Shown in pieces: positions 10,560 to 20,394 of a DNA stretch of 64,000 nucleotides. Numbering within the stretch: the stretch's first letter is position 1; the number at the start of each line of letters is the position of its first letter. Made by a program: the position numbers and the translations under genes. The notes under the pieces were generated by a model. It was not told the origin of the DNA. It saw only the letters and a list, made by a program, of their open reading frames with translations, and ran no database searches. Origin of the DNA: Pectobacterium punjabense (lineage in GTDB: Bacteria > Pseudomonadota > Gammaproteobacteria > Enterobacterales > Enterobacteriaceae); the NCBI RefSeq assembly GCF_012427845.1, contig NZ_CP038498.1:3162001-3226000 (forward strand), in the 5' to 3' direction.

Positions 10560-11276
10560 TTAATGAGATGAACGGGTATAAAGATGACGTAACCAGCGCC
10601 GCTCTGCCCTTCTGAACAGCCCGATTAATACAAATGAGATCGCCAGATAGATCACCGCAGCAATGCCAAACGCATAAAACGGCTGGTAGGTGGCCGCATT
10701 AATATCGCGTGCGATCTTCAGAATGTCCGGCACCGTCACGGTAAAAGCCAGCGCCGTCGAATGCAGCATCAGAATCACTTCGTTGCTGTAGGCTGGCAAT
10801 GCAATACGCAGCGCACCTGGCAAAATAATACAGCGGTACTGCTTAAAACGGGAAAAACCGTATGCTCTGGCGGCTTCAATTTCCCCATGCGGTACGGAGC
10901 GAATTGCCCCCGCGAAAATCTCCGTGGTATACGCACAGGTATTGAGCGCCAGCGCTAAAATGGCGCAGTTCAGCCCGCTGCGAAAAAAGGCATTCAGCAG
11001 ATCGGTGCCGCGCACGATTTCCAGACTATACACGCCGGAATAGAACACCAAGAGCTGCACGTAAAGCGGCGTGCCGCGGAACACATAGGTGAATAGCCAA
11101 ACCGGGAAGCTGAATCGGCGTCGCGGTGACACGCGGGCAATCGCCAGCGGCAGCGCCATCAGTCCGCCGATCGCCACGGAAGAAATCAGCAGCCAGAGCG
11201 TCATCGCCAGACCAGTCAGGCGATAACCATCGCTCCACAGCAGCGGTTGCCAATATTGTTGCAGGATCTCACTCAT
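10560..11276 (-). CDS. hisM: Histidine/basic amino-acid ABC transporter permease HisM
   Basis: Inner-membrane permease of the HisQMP2 complex, 238 residues with about five membrane segments. It carries the family's cytoplasmic coupling loop (EIEAARAYGFSRFKQYRCIILPGA, about residues 152-175), which contacts HisP. The start overlaps the hisQ stop by 8 bp, indicating translational coupling. Confidence 0.95.
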   Translation of the reverse strand: MSEILQQYWQPLLWSDGYRLTGLAMTLWLLISSVAIGGLMALPLAIARVSPRRRFSFPVWLFTYVFRGTPLYVQLLVFYSGVYSLEIVRGTDLLNAFFRSGLNCAILALALNTCAYTTEIFAGAIRSVPHGEIEAARAYGFSRFKQYRCIILPGALRIALPAYSNEVILMLHSTALAFTVTVPDILKIARDINAATYQPFYAFGIAAVIYLAISFVLIGLFRRAERRWLRHLYTRSSH

Positions 11277-11961
11277 AATTTACTTTCTTGACTCCCTGCG
11301 AATAGTGCCGCTCCAGCCACCACAACACGCCGTTAGAAACGGTGGTAAAAATCAGGTACAGCGCCCCAGCAACCAGTGCGAAATAAAACGGTTCGTGCGC
11401 GCCCTTGCCGGCCAATTGTGTCGCCTTAATCACATCATTCAGGCCAAGTAGTGAGACGAGTGCCGTTGCTTTCAGGATCACCTGCCAGTTATTGCCGATC
11501 CCCGGTAGCGCAAAGCGCATCATGGAAGGGAACAGAATGCGACGGAACACTTTCAGAGGAGAGAAACCGAAAGCCACCGCAGCTTCGATCTGTCCACGCG
11601 GCACGGCAAGATAGGCACCACGAAAAGTTTCCGTGAAATACGCACCATAAATAAAGCCCAGCGTAATAACCCCGGCAGTCAAAGGATCGATGTCAATCTG
11701 CTCCAGACCGATCGATTCCGTCACGCCGTTTAAGGCTATTTGCAGCCCATAAAAAATTAGCAGCATCAGCACCAAATCGGGGATACCGCGAATCAACGTG
11801 GTATAACAGGAAAATCCCCCAGCCAGCAGGCGGTTGGAGGACAGCTTCGCCGACGCGCCCATCAGGCCGATAGCCAGTGCCAGCAGTAGCGAACTCACTG
11901 CCAGTTCCAGCGTCATGATGGCACCATCCAGAATTAGCGGGGCATAGCCATAGAGCATCAA
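11269..11961 (-). CDS. hisQ: Histidine/basic amino-acid ABC transporter permease HisQ
   Basis: Second permease of the complex, 230 residues, about five membrane helices. The coupling loop IEAAVAFGFSPLKVFRRILFP lies near residues 125-146. It begins MMLYGYAPLILDGAIMTLELA, as HisQ proteins do. It follows hisJ after 124 bp that contain a strong hairpin, so hisQMP is probably expressed at a lower level than hisJ from the same promoter. Confidence 0.95.
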   Translation of the reverse strand: MMLYGYAPLILDGAIMTLELAVSSLLLALAIGLMGASAKLSSNRLLAGGFSCYTTLIRGIPDLVLMLLIFYGLQIALNGVTESIGLEQIDIDPLTAGVITLGFIYGAYFTETFRGAYLAVPRGQIEAAVAFGFSPLKVFRRILFPSMMRFALPGIGNNWQVILKATALVSLLGLNDVIKATQLAGKGAHEPFYFALVAGALYLIFTTVSNGVLWWLERHYSQGVKKVNYE

Positions 11962-12012
11962 TGATATCCGTTGAAATAGCGGTTAATGGCACAGCGCGTC
12001 ATCGTCAGGAAG

Positions 12013-12041
12013 ACGACATGGGAGGAACGATCCCATGTCGT
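12013..12041. other. Intercistronic hairpin between hisJ and hisQ
   Basis: Perfect 11-bp inverted repeat (ACGACATGGGA at 12013-12023, complement at 12031-12041, 7-base loop) with no T run. Position matches the intercistronic structure known between hisJ and hisQ in other enterobacteria, where it stabilises the abundant binding-protein message. Confidence 0.75.
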
Positions 12042-12085
12042 ATTACCCTATGATTCCGCTACAGAGTGTGACTCGTTAGGAGAAG

Positions 12086-12865
12086 TTAGCCGCCGTAGAC
12101 GTCAAAATCGAAGTATTTTTTCGCGAACGTATCGTAAGTGCCATCTTTACGCATCGCTTCAAAGGCTTTATCCAGCGCGGCTTTCAGCTCAGTATCCGCT
12201 TTACGCAGCCCCATACCGGTACCCACACCGAAGAACTTGTCATCTTTTACTGCTGGGCCAGCAAACGCATAGTCTTTGCCCATATCGAGCTTCAGAAAAC
12301 CTTCGCTTGCCGCAACTTCATCCTGGAAAGCAGCATCGACGCGACCTGCGGCCAAATCCGCGTAAATCAGATCCTGATTTTGATAAGCAACAACCTCAAC
12401 GCCTTTAGGCTGCCAGTTCGCATTGGCAAAAGCCTCCTGCGTTGACGCCTGCAGTACGCCGACACGCTTGCCGCCCAGCGAAGCCAGCGTTGGCTCAATA
12501 TTCGCCCCTTTCTTCGCAATCAGACGAGAATTAGCCGCATATAGCTTCTCGGTGAAGGCAATTTCCTGCTGACGTTTTTCTGTAATGGACAGAGAAGAGA
12601 TGATGACATCAATTTTTTTAGCTTTCAGAGAGGGAATTAACGCATCAAAGTCACTTTCCACAAACGTACAGTTAGCTTCAATACGCTTACACAACTCTTT
12701 CGCCAGATCGATATCAAACCCGACCAGTTCACCGCTGGCATTTTTGGATTCAAAAGGCGCATAGGTAGGATCGGTACCGATTTTAATATTCTTGGGAATC
12801 TCCGCCATCGCGCTGCCCGCAGCCAGAATGAGTGCCAACGGCAAGACTTTGATCAGTTTCTTCAT
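12086..12865 (-). CDS. hisJ: Periplasmic basic amino-acid-binding protein (HisJ/ArgT type)
   Basis: Substrate-binding protein that delivers histidine or lysine/arginine/ornithine to HisQMP2. It is 259 residues with a Sec signal peptide [21 protein letters not shown], cleaved before EIPKNIKIG. The type II periplasmic-binding fold begins [15 protein letters not shown] and has [14 protein letters not shown] and [15 protein letters not shown]. Two cysteines near residue 60 can form the HisJ/ArgT disulfide. Only one binding-protein gene is present, whereas E. coli has argT and hisJ in tandem; which of the two it represents cannot be decided by eye. The ATG at 12865 is preferred over an upstream start because the signal peptide starts there. 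Confidence 0.92.
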   Translation of the reverse strand: MKKLIKVLPLALILAAGSAMAEIPKNIKIGTDPTYAPFESKNASGELVGFDIDLAKELCKRIEANCTFVESDFDALIPSLKAKKIDVIISSLSITEKRQQEIAFTEKLYAANSRLIAKKGANIEPTLASLGGKRVGVLQASTQEAFANANWQPKGVEVVAYQNQDLIYADLAAGRVDAAFQDEVAASEGFLKLDMGKDYAFAGPAVKDDKFFGVGTGMGLRKADTELKAALDKAFEAMRKDGTYDTFAKKYFDFDVYGG

Positions 12866-12993
12866 ATTGCTACCCTTATCATGAGTGATTGATGTCATGT
12901 GTCGTCAATGTCGGAATTATTTAGAGTAAATCGCTTTAAAAATGAACGATGTGAGTGCTACTTGTTTTCTGCGCCGACTATTACCGTTTTTGT

Positions 12994-13009
12994 AGCAGTT
13001 TTCATGCCA
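12994..13009 (-). promoter_or_regulatory. Sigma-54 promoter for hisJQMP
   Basis: Minus-strand TGGCATGAAAACTGCT carries the GG and GC doublets at the exact spacing of the -24/-12 consensus TGGCAC-N5-TTGC. It lies about 130 bp before the hisJ start and has two NtrC-like enhancers about 150-190 bp further upstream, the normal geometry for RpoN-dependent nitrogen genes. Confidence 0.75.
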
Positions 13010-13159
13010 CAATGAACGTAGGGATGTCGTAAAAACCCCATGACCGAAACGTGCAGAAAATAAAGGTTAACTATTTGATTCTGCAATATTTTTAAAGGGA
13101 ATTTTTTGGCGCGTAACAATAAGGATAGATAACATTGGCATGAATACAAACAACCAAAC

Positions 13160-13195
13160 GCACCATTTCGGTGCTTTTGCGCACAAAATTGGTGC
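13160..13195. promoter_or_regulatory. Tandem NtrC-binding sites upstream of hisJ
   Basis: Two palindromes fit GCAC-N7-GTGC: GCACCATTTCGGTGC (13160-13174) and GCACAAAATTGGTGC (13181-13195). They are centred 21 bp apart, two helical turns, on the same DNA face, the classic NtrC enhancer layout. They lie between ubiX and hisJ; the rest of this 414-bp gap is A/T-rich and holds no gene. Confidence 0.75.
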
Positions 13196-13213
13196 AATGT
13201 GATAAAAAGGCAC

Positions 13214-13242
13214 AAAAAAAGGGCAGTAAAAGTTTACCGCCC
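13214..13242 (-). terminator. Intrinsic terminator of the cvpA-purF-ubiX operon
   Basis: On the minus strand, GGGCGGTAAA pairs with TTTACTGCCC (one G-T pair), followed by seven T. It stands about 40 bp after the ubiX stop and isolates the ubiX transcript from hisJ control. Confidence 0.85.
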
Positions 13243-13279
13243 CGAGAGAAAAAAATAGCGTGTCTGGGTCTCTATCCTG

Positions 13280-13852
13280 CTACGACGCACCTTGCCAGCG
13301 GATAAAAAGATCTTTTGGCAGGTCGATGTCAAACTGGTCCAGAATACGATTAACCGTCTGATCGACAATATCCTGCACACTTTCTGGGCGATGATAAAAC
13401 GCAGGCACCGGCGGCATGATTATCGCCCCCAGCTCAACGGCGGTGGTCATCAGCCGTAAATGCCCTAAATGTAACGGCGTTTCACGCACGCCCAACACTA
13501 AAGGACGGCGCTCCTTCAGCACCACATCAGCCGCGCGGGTCAATAGATTGTCGCTGTAGCTATGCACAATCCCGGAAAGGGTTTTTATCGAACAGGGTAA
13601 AATCACCATTCCCGCCGTTTTAAACGACCCCGAAGAAACACTGGCAGCGATATCACGCGTGTCATGCACCACATCGGCTAACGCCTGTACGTCACGCAGG
13701 CTAAAATCGGTTTCTAGCGCCAGCGTCTGGCGAGCCGCCTGACTCATGATCAGATGGGTTTCAATGCCTTCCAGCGTCTGTAACACCTGCAACAGTCGGA
13801 TGCCGTAAATGACACCGCTGGCACCGGAAATCCCTACAATGAGTCGCTTCAT
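13280..13852 (-). CDS. ubiX: Flavin prenyltransferase UbiX
   Basis: Attaches a dimethylallyl group to FMN to make the prenylated flavin cofactor that UbiD decarboxylase needs in ubiquinone synthesis. It is 190 residues with the flavin-binding start KRLIVGISGASGVIYGIRLL (residues 2-21) and conserved SSGSFKTAGMVILPCSIKTL (about 94) and PLVLGVRETPLH (about 137). Third gene after cvpA and purF, with a 221-bp gap after purF that contains a hairpin. Confidence 0.95.
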   Translation of the reverse strand: MKRLIVGISGASGVIYGIRLLQVLQTLEGIETHLIMSQAARQTLALETDFSLRDVQALADVVHDTRDIAASVSSGSFKTAGMVILPCSIKTLSGIVHSYSDNLLTRAADVVLKERRPLVLGVRETPLHLGHLRLMTTAVELGAIIMPPVPAFYHRPESVQDIVDQTVNRILDQFDIDLPKDLFIRWQGAS

Positions 13853-14009
13853 TCTTACTGCCTCTAGCTAGCCGCGTCAGCAGAAACGCGGGAAAATCAT
13901 CTGCGCAAACTTTGCCGCATTGATTGGCGATAAGCAAGGGCAAGCACCGAAACGATGCTTTTATAAACAACCAAAATTTTCTATACACAACCTGTTTTCT
14001 ACATACGAC

Positions 14010-14041
14010 AAGGGGGAAGACACTTTCGCGTCTTCCCCCTT
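14010..14041 (-). terminator. Hairpin behind purF
   Basis: An 11-bp inverted repeat (AAGGGGGAAGA with TCTTCCCCCTT, 10-base loop) 33 bp after the purF stop. On the minus strand it is followed only by TTGTCG, so it is probably a partial terminator or stabilising hairpin between purF and ubiX. Confidence 0.65.
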
Positions 14042-14073
14042 CAATAAAACCAGCCTGAATGTACGACTAGCCG

Positions 14074-15591
14074 TTAACCTTCGTTGTGCAATTCCAGATC
14101 TTCGACTTCATTCTGGCTACGCAGCGCTTTAGCGTCGTCGTTACGCAGCATTTCCAGATAATCCAGATAGCCTTGATCGACATCCTTCGTCACGTAAATC
14201 CCGTTGAACACCGAACATTCGAACTGAGCAATATCCGGATTGTCTTCACGCGCCGCATCGATCAGATCGTCAAGATCCTGGAATATCAGCTCATCTGCGC
14301 CAATAATCTTACAGATCTCATCCACTTCGCGACCGTGAGCAATCAGTTCATTAACGCTTGGCATGTCGATGCCATACACGTTAGGAAAGCGAATCTCCGG
14401 TGCCGCGGAGGCCAGATAAACACGCTTAGCTCCCGCTTCACGCGCCATCTCTACAATCTGCTCCGACGTTGTACCACGCACGATGGAGTCATCGACCAAC
14501 AGCACATTTTTGTCACGAAACTCGGCACGGTTGGCGTTCAGCTTACGACGCACAGATTTCTTACGCGCCTGCTGTCCCGGCATGATAAAGGTACGGCCAA
14601 CATAGCGGTTCTTCACAAATCCCTGACGATACGGTTTGTTGATAATACGCGCAATTTCCAGCGCGATATCACAAGAGGTCTCAGGAATCGGAATCACAAC
14701 ATCGATATCGAGATCTTCCCACTGGCGTGCAATCTTTTCACCGAGCTTCTGACCCATGCGAACGCGTGCACTGTAGACCGAAATTTTATCGATGAAAGAG
14801 TCCGGGCGAGCGAAGTAGACATATTCGAACAGGCACGGGTTACTCTTTGGATTCTCTGCGCACTGGCGGGTAAACAGCTGCCCTTTTTCCGTAATGTAGA
14901 TCGCTTCTCCCGGCGCAACATCGCGTAAAAACTCAAAGCCCAGCGTATCCAGCGCAACACTTTCTGACGCTACCATGTATTCACTGCGGCCATCTTCCAG
15001 ATCGCGTTTACCGATGACCAGCGGACGAATACCGTTAGGATCGCGGAACGCCACCATGCCATGACCGATAATCATGCCAACACAGGCATAGGCACCGCGA
15101 ATTTGCTGGTGCGTTGCGGCAACAGCCGCAAAAATATTATCGGCTTCCAGCGGATAATGTTGGAAACGATCCAGCTCTCTGGCAAAAATATTCAGCAGAA
15201 TTTCAGAGTCAGACGTGGTGTTAACGTGACGGCGCTCCTGCTCGAACAGCTTTTTACGCAGTTCGTGGGCGTTCGTCAGGTTACCGTTGTGAGCCAGCGT
15301 GATGCCGAACGGAGAGTTAACATAGAAAGGCTGTGCTTCCGAAGCGCTGGAACTACCCGCCGTCGGATAACGCACATGGCCAAGCCCCATGTTGCCCTGT
15401 AAGCGTTGCATGTGCCGCGCTTCAAACACATCTTTCACCAGGCCATTGGCCTTACGCAGGCGAAAACAATTAAAGGCATCGATGGTTACAATACCCGCAG
15501 CGTCCTGCCCACGGTGTTGCAACACCGTTAACGCGTCATAAATCGACTGGTTGACCGGTGTAAAACCGGCGATACCGACAATACCGCACAT
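14074..15591 (-). CDS. purF: Amidophosphoribosyltransferase (glutamine PRPP amidotransferase)
   Basis: First committed step of purine synthesis: PRPP plus glutamine to 5-phosphoribosylamine. It is 505 residues. The N-terminal Ntn glutaminase domain begins MCGIVGIAG, so the catalytic Cys is exposed after Met removal; HNGNLTN near residue 100 is also glutaminase. The PRPP-binding motif [14 protein letters not shown] lies near 365. It is 20 bp behind cvpA and shares its PurR-controlled promoter. Confidence 0.97.
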   Translation of the reverse strand: MCGIVGIAGFTPVNQSIYDALTVLQHRGQDAAGIVTIDAFNCFRLRKANGLVKDVFEARHMQRLQGNMGLGHVRYPTAGSSSASEAQPFYVNSPFGITLAHNGNLTNAHELRKKLFEQERRHVNTTSDSEILLNIFARELDRFQHYPLEADNIFAAVAATHQQIRGAYACVGMIIGHGMVAFRDPNGIRPLVIGKRDLEDGRSEYMVASESVALDTLGFEFLRDVAPGEAIYITEKGQLFTRQCAENPKSNPCLFEYVYFARPDSFIDKISVYSARVRMGQKLGEKIARQWEDLDIDVVIPIPETSCDIALEIARIINKPYRQGFVKNRYVGRTFIMPGQQARKKSVRRKLNANRAEFRDKNVLLVDDSIVRGTTSEQIVEMAREAGAKRVYLASAAPEIRFPNVYGIDMPSVNELIAHGREVDEICKIIGADELIFQDLDDLIDAAREDNPDIAQFECSVFNGIYVTKDVDQGYLDYLEMLRNDDAKALRSQNEVEDLELHNEG

Positions 15592-15611
15592 GGTGTCTTT
15601 TCCTCTCAGCG

Positions 15612-16112
15612 CTACCGCAGCGATAAATGCTGCGGCAAGAAACTTGACGTGCTTTGCAGGTAGTCAAAAAACCACCTGATAATATAACTGAACTGCGGGA
15701 TTAACTGGGACTGCTTCCAGTCATCACTTTGTGAAAAACCGGTAAACGTATCCAGAAAGAATAGCAGTGCGGAAACGATCAGCACCCCGCGCAGCGCACC
15801 AAAACAGATGCCCAGAACGCGATCGGTGCCGGATAATCCGGTACGTTCAACCAGTGAACTAATCACATAGTTGACGATAGCTCCCACAATCAACGTTGCA
15901 ATAAACAGAATGGCAATCGCAATGCCGTTACGCACCAGTTCATCATCAAAACGGGTGAAGTAGACCGCGAGGTAGGCGTAGTAATGACTGGCAACAAAAA
16001 AAGCACATCCCCAGGTTACTAACGACAGCGCTTCACGAACAAACCCCCGGATCAGGCTAACCAAAGCCGAAAATCCGATGATGCCAATAATGACGTAATC
16101 AACCCAAACCAT
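15612..16112 (-). CDS. cvpA: Colicin V production protein CvpA
   Basis: Inner-membrane protein of 166 residues, with four predicted membrane segments (about residues 3-20, 28-48, 62-86 and 102-122), starting [20 protein letters not shown]. In E. coli it is needed for colicin V production and for cell-envelope resistance to bile-type stress; the molecular function is uncertain. First gene of the cvpA-purF-ubiX operon, with a PurR box 75 bp before its start. Confidence 0.94.
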   Translation of the reverse strand: MVWVDYVIIGIIGFSALVSLIRGFVREALSLVTWGCAFFVASHYYAYLAVYFTRFDDELVRNGIAIAILFIATLIVGAIVNYVISSLVERTGLSGTDRVLGICFGALRGVLIVSALLFFLDTFTGFSQSDDWKQSQLIPQFSYIIRWFFDYLQSTSSFLPQHLSLR

Positions 16113-16186
16113 GAACTATCCTAATAATGAACGATGCTACCGATAAGCCGCTACGTCATCCTGTTCGCGGCGCATTCTAACAGAAA

Positions 16187-16202
16187 AAGAAAACGTTTGC
16201 GT
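16187..16202 (-). promoter_or_regulatory. PurR operator of cvpA-purF
   Basis: AAGAAAACGTTTGCGT on the plus strand reads ACGCAAACGTTTTCTT on the minus strand, an essentially perfect match to the PurR consensus ACGCAAACGTTTNCNT. It lies 75-90 bp before cvpA, as in E. coli, and implies repression by PurR with hypoxanthine or guanine. Confidence 0.9.
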
Positions 16203-16288
16203 AGCGTATTTCCGCCGATTTCACCGATAGATAATCAGGCGAAAAAACCCACAATCCGTCACGCCTGATTCTATTCTCTATCGGTCTC

Positions 16289-17032
16289 TCAGCGAACGGA
16301 ATGTGCTCGCACCTGCCCGCTTAACCCGCTTAACTGTTGCAGTTCGCCCAGAGAAGACTCTAGTTTCTGCTTCGAGGCATCCGGCCCCACGTAAATACGG
16401 GTGATTTGTCCTGAAACTGGCGTTGACGGTACGGTATACGCGCGATAGCCAGAGAGACGAAGCTTAGCGACAATCTCGTTCACCTTATCCGCATTTTTCA
16501 ACGCACCGAGCTGCACAATATAGGCCTGTCCGACCGGCGCTTGCTGCGTCGGCTGCGTTTCAGGCTTCACTTCCTGTTTCGGCTCCGGTTTAGGTTCAGG
16601 CTTCGGTTTCACTTCTGGCTTAGGCTCAAGTTTTGGCTGAGGCTTCGGTGTCACAGGCGTTGGCGTCTGAATTGGCGGACGCTCAACCACCACCGGCGGT
16701 GCCGTCATGGCTGGTGTATTGGTACCTGAGCGAGATGATGATGGCGGTGTGGAAGTTTCAGGTGCCTTGGTTTCAGGTAATTTAGCTTCTGGCGTTTCGG
16801 CTTCCGGGCTGTTCTGCATCGCCCCTTCCGGTGGCAGGTTCGGCAACGACGGGTTCAGCGCGGGTAGGGATTCCATCTCATTGCTATCGCCCGGCTTGGG
16901 GATCAGAGGAATCGATGCAAACTCATCTTCGTAGTGCTTTTTCTTTCCATCCAACAGGCCGGGTAAGACGATCACGCCCAGCGCGACCAGAATGACCGTG
17001 CCAACTAATCGATTCTGAAATTTACTCGCCAT
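16289..17032 (-). CDS. dedD: Cell-division protein DedD (SPOR domain)
   Basis: Bitopic inner-membrane protein recruited to the septum, where its periplasmic SPOR domain binds denuded glycan strands. It is 247 residues. There is one membrane helix near residues 9-28 (LVGTVILVALGVIVLPGLL), then a long disordered Pro/Lys/Glu linker with repeated PKPEPKPE units (about 130-165), and the C-terminal SPOR domain (about 170-243: AYIVQLGALKNADKVNEIV and ITRIYVGP). The start at 17032 is chosen because GGAGAAGG precedes it; the first 11 bp overlap the end of folC. Confidence 0.94.
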   Translation of the reverse strand: MASKFQNRLVGTVILVALGVIVLPGLLDGKKKHYEDEFASIPLIPKPGDSNEMESLPALNPSLPNLPPEGAMQNSPEAETPEAKLPETKAPETSTPPSSSRSGTNTPAMTAPPVVVERPPIQTPTPVTPKPQPKLEPKPEVKPKPEPKPEPKQEVKPETQPTQQAPVGQAYIVQLGALKNADKVNEIVAKLRLSGYRAYTVPSTPVSGQITRIYVGPDASKQKLESSLGELQQLSGLSGQVRAHSVR

Positions 17033-18290
17033 TCGCCTTCTCCTCATCCAGCGCTTCCATCACATGCGCTACCGTATGAAAAGACCCACACACAATGACG
17101 ATATCTTGCTCCGCCGCGTCGGACATCGCCTGCTGCCAGGCGGTAACGACATTGGGGAACGACTGGCTGCACGTCAGGTGTTCGGCAAGCTGCTGCGCCG
17201 TTGCGCCACGCGGCCCTTCCAGCGGTGCGCAATACCACTCATCAATCAACGGCGTTAAATGAGCCAGCGTACCCGCGATATCTTTATCCGCCAGCATACC
17301 AACAACAGCACGCACTTTTCCGGTTTTCGGTAACCCGGCCAAACGATTTGCCAGATAGGCCGCCGCGTGAGGGTTGTGTGCAACATCAAGAATCAACCGA
17401 GGTGATTCCTGTACTATCTGAAAACGACCCGGTAATGCCGCGCGCTGTAAGCCTTGACGAATCGCCTCTTCGCTCACATTCAATGAAGAATAGTGCAACG
17501 CAGCCAATGCCGTAGCGGCGTTGGGCAGTGGAACATTGGGCAATGGCAAACGCGACAATTCACGCTGTTTATCCTGCCAGCTCCACGTCTCGCGCTGAAC
17601 TGAAAACTCCCAATCGCGACCGCGCCGACGCAGCTGTGCACCTTTCTCAGCGGCAACATCGGCGATCGTTTCCGGCATTTCCGGCTCACCGACAACGGCA
17701 GGTCTATTGTGTCGGAATATCCCCGCTTTCTCACGGCCGATGCTCTCCCGATCATTACCTAGCCAATCGGTATGGTCGATCGCAATACTGGTTACCACCG
17801 AGACATCCGCATCCACAATATTGGTCGCATCCAGACGCCCGCCCAACCCCACTTCCAGAATGACGACATCCAGATTCGCTTGCTTGAAGAGTTGCAGTGC
17901 AGACAGCGTACCGAATTCAAAATAGGTGAGCGATACTGCCCCCCTTCCTGCTTCGATATCTGCAAACGCTTGGGTATGCTGTGCTTGCGACAATTCTTTG
18001 CCTTGAATACGCACCCGTTCGGTATAGCGCACAAGATGAGGTGAACTGTACACGCCAACCCGTAGGCCTGCGGCCAACAGAATAGATTCCAGCGTACAGC
18101 AGGTGGTTCCCTTGCCGTTTGTCCCCGCGACAGTGAAAATAGTTGCGGCAGGCTGTAGCAGTTGGAGATGTTCAGCAACCTGCTTAACGCGTTCCAGACC
18201 TAAATCAATGGCCTGAGCGTGCAGATGCTCAAGATAATGAAGCCACGTGACCAAAGGTGACGTGGCTTGAGGTATTTGAAGTGTATCCAT
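17022..18290 (-). CDS. folC: Bifunctional folylpolyglutamate synthase / dihydrofolate synthase
   Basis: Mur-ligase-like enzyme that ligates glutamate to dihydropteroate and then adds further glutamates to folates. It is 422 residues. The P-loop VAGTNGKGTTC lies near residue 55; the other family signatures are LEVGLGGRLDATNIVD near 145 and DHTDWLG near 172. The central DVAHNPHAA motif lies near 304. It is 105 bp downstream of accD and overlaps dedD by 11 bp, as in E. coli. Confidence 0.96.
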   Translation of the reverse strand: MDTLQIPQATSPLVTWLHYLEHLHAQAIDLGLERVKQVAEHLQLLQPAATIFTVAGTNGKGTTCCTLESILLAAGLRVGVYSSPHLVRYTERVRIQGKELSQAQHTQAFADIEAGRGAVSLTYFEFGTLSALQLFKQANLDVVILEVGLGGRLDATNIVDADVSVVTSIAIDHTDWLGNDRESIGREKAGIFRHNRPAVVGEPEMPETIADVAAEKGAQLRRRGRDWEFSVQRETWSWQDKQRELSRLPLPNVPLPNAATALAALHYSSLNVSEEAIRQGLQRAALPGRFQIVQESPRLILDVAHNPHAAAYLANRLAGLPKTGKVRAVVGMLADKDIAGTLAHLTPLIDEWYCAPLEGPRGATAQQLAEHLTCSQSFPNVVTAWQQAMSDAAEQDIVIVCGSFHTVAHVMEALDEEKANGE

Positions 18291-18395
18291 GAGTCCCGTT
18301 CACTGGCTTACGGTTCATTGCGGGCAGAGCGTGCACATTACAATACCGTCGAGAACGGCGAAGTCGAATGCCACACGCCCAGCCCATCATGTCAA

Positions 18396-19313
18396 TTATG
18401 CGTCATCCCGTGATGATTCAGATGGTGCATCGCTACGGGTTTCCCCATCATCATTGCCCGGTTCTGGATGATTCGTCAGTTTGGCAAGGATGGTGGCCAG
18501 CTTGTAGCGCATTTCAGGGCGACGAACGATCATATCAATCGCCCCTTTCTCAATCAGAAATTCACTACGCTGGAAGCCCGGCGGCAGTTTTTCACGCACG
18601 GTTTGTTCGATAACGCGTGGGCCTGCAAAACCGATCAACGCTTTCGGTTCCGCAATATTCAGGTCACCCAGCATCGCCAGACTCGCAGAAACGCCACCCA
18701 TGGTTGGATCGGTCAGCACGGAGATATAAGGCAAGCCGCGCTCGCGCATCTTCGCCAATGCGGCACTGGTTTTCGCCATTTGCATCAGCGACATCAGCGC
18801 TTCCTGCATACGTGCACCGCCACTGGCAGAGAAACACACCAGCGGGCAGCCGTCTTCCAGTGACTGCTCAACGGCACGCACAAACCGCGCCCCGACGACG
18901 GACGCCATTGAACCGCCCATGAAGGCAAACTCAAACGACGCGCCTACAACCGGCATGCCGTAAAGTGTCCCTTTCATGACGACCAGCGCATCTTTCTCAT
19001 CGGACTGTTTCTGCGCAGAAACCAGACGATCTTTATATTTTTTGGAATCCCGGAATTTCAGGACATCCTTCGGTTCCAGTTCGCTTCCCAGCTCGACAGT
19101 GTTTTCTTTATCCAGAAAAGCCTGTAGACGGGCACGCGCGGAAAGACGCATATGGTGATCGCACTTCGGGCAGACCCCCAGATTGCGTTCCAACTCAGCA
19201 CGATAAAGAACCTGACCGCAGCTATCACATTTTGTCCAGACCCCTTCAGGGATGTTCGCTTTACGGGTCGGTGTGATATTGCTTTTGTTAAGAATTCGTT
19301 CAATCCAGCTCAT
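18396..19313 (-). CDS. accD: Acetyl-CoA carboxylase carboxyltransferase subunit beta
   Basis: Beta subunit of the carboxyltransferase that makes malonyl-CoA for fatty-acid synthesis, partner of AccA. It is 305 residues. A four-cysteine zinc ribbon spans residues 27-49 (CDSCGQ and CPKCDHH); the crotonase-like domain follows, with [22 protein letters not shown] near 163 and [11 protein letters not shown] near 200. The last 25 residues are a polar tail. Confidence 0.97.
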   Translation of the reverse strand: MSWIERILNKSNITPTRKANIPEGVWTKCDSCGQVLYRAELERNLGVCPKCDHHMRLSARARLQAFLDKENTVELGSELEPKDVLKFRDSKKYKDRLVSAQKQSDEKDALVVMKGTLYGMPVVGASFEFAFMGGSMASVVGARFVRAVEQSLEDGCPLVCFSASGGARMQEALMSLMQMAKTSAALAKMRERGLPYISVLTDPTMGGVSASLAMLGDLNIAEPKALIGFAGPRVIEQTVREKLPPGFQRSEFLIEKGAIDMIVRRPEMRYKLATILAKLTNHPEPGNDDGETRSDAPSESSRDDA

Positions 19314-19537
19314 TGATAACCTTTCTGCTTGAACCTGGCAAATGCCAGTCCGCTGTTCATGTTATTCCCTGACAACATTGCCAATGAAAAAATGCCTGAG
19401 ACGCACGACAATCGCGGTACAAAGGCATCGGCACCAAGGGTGTTCCCAAGAACAGACCATAAATGCTGCCCATTAAACCATAACGTTCCGGGACTGTGGA
19501 TAAAAAACTGGTCAAACCGGATGTTAAAATACTTCAC

Positions 19538-20203
19538 TTATTTTACATTGCCACGCGAAGCTGCTCTACGGTGACGGGCAATTTCAATAATACCCGGCAG
19601 GATAGAGAGAAAAATAATCGCGACAATCAGTAATTTCAAATTTTCCTGCACCACTGGTAAATCGCCAAACAGGTAGCCCGCATAGGTGAACGACAGCACC
19701 CACAGTAATGCACCTACCACATTATAGGCGGCAAAATGCCGATAGCTCATGTGCCCCATCCCGGCAACAAACGGCGCAAATGTTCTCACAATCGGAACAA
19801 AGCGTGCCAGAATTATCGTCTTGCCGCCGTGACGCGCGTAAAACGCATGCGTTTTATCCAGGTAGCTACGGCGAAAAATCTTTGAATTCGGGTTGCTAAA
19901 TAGCTTCTCACCGAACAGTCGTCCTATCGTGTAGTTCACTGCATCGCCCGTAATCGCAGCAACAATCATCAAAAAGACCATCGTATGCACATTCAGATCG
20001 TTCGACGGCAGCGCCGCCAGCGCCCCAGCAACAAACAGCAGCGAATCTCCCGGTAAGAATGGTGTCACCACCAGCCCAGTTTCACAGAATAAAATCAGGA
20101 ACAAAATGGCATAAACCCAGACACCATATTGCGCCACCAGTTCCGCCAAATGAACGTCAATGTGCAGAATAAAATCAATAATAAACTGTATGAACTCCAC
20201 CAC
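19538..20203 (-). CDS. dedA: DedA-family undecaprenyl-phosphate/phospholipid flippase-like membrane protein
   Basis: Polytopic inner-membrane protein of about 221 residues. DedA proteins are linked to envelope lipid recycling and proton-motive-force maintenance. Family hallmarks are [39 protein letters not shown], and [26 protein letters not shown] with the essential Arg residues. I place the start at one of two adjacent GTG codons (20203 or 20200), because GGGAGAAG lies 5-8 bases upstream and the E. coli protein aligns from there. A TTG at 20218 would put that ribosome site inside the gene. Confidence 0.9.
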   Translation of the reverse strand: MVEFIQFIIDFILHIDVHLAELVAQYGVWVYAILFLILFCETGLVVTPFLPGDSLLFVAGALAALPSNDLNVHTMVFLMIVAAITGDAVNYTIGRLFGEKLFSNPNSKIFRRSYLDKTHAFYARHGGKTIILARFVPIVRTFAPFVAGMGHMSYRHFAAYNVVGALLWVLSFTYAGYLFGDLPVVQENLKLLIVAIIFLSILPGIIEIARHRRAASRGNVK

Positions 20204-20245
20204 AACATCTTCTCCCAAGAATGTCTATCGAACGCACGCGGTCGA

Positions 20246-20287
20246 TATACGCAAGGCAGCCGTACAATCCGTGTTGCCTTGCGTATA
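20246..20287. other. Long-stem hairpin between truA and dedA
   Basis: A 13-bp perfect stem (TATACGCAAGGCA at 20246-20258, complement at 20275-20287, 16-base loop) in the 191-bp gap between truA and dedA. No T run follows on either strand, so it is not a classical terminator. It may process or stabilise the dedA message, or be a short palindromic repeat. Confidence 0.7.
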
Positions 20288-20394
20288 GCACGCTAATTCA
20301 AATCGACCTTATCACGCATTGCATACGGCTTTTGATTTACAGCCATCCGGCAGCATGCAACACGCAAAAGGCGCACTTGTTACAGCAAAAAACA

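Noticed and set aside
14086..14928. 280-codon plus-strand frame inside purF
   Set aside because: Mirror frame of purF with composition matching other antisense shadows.
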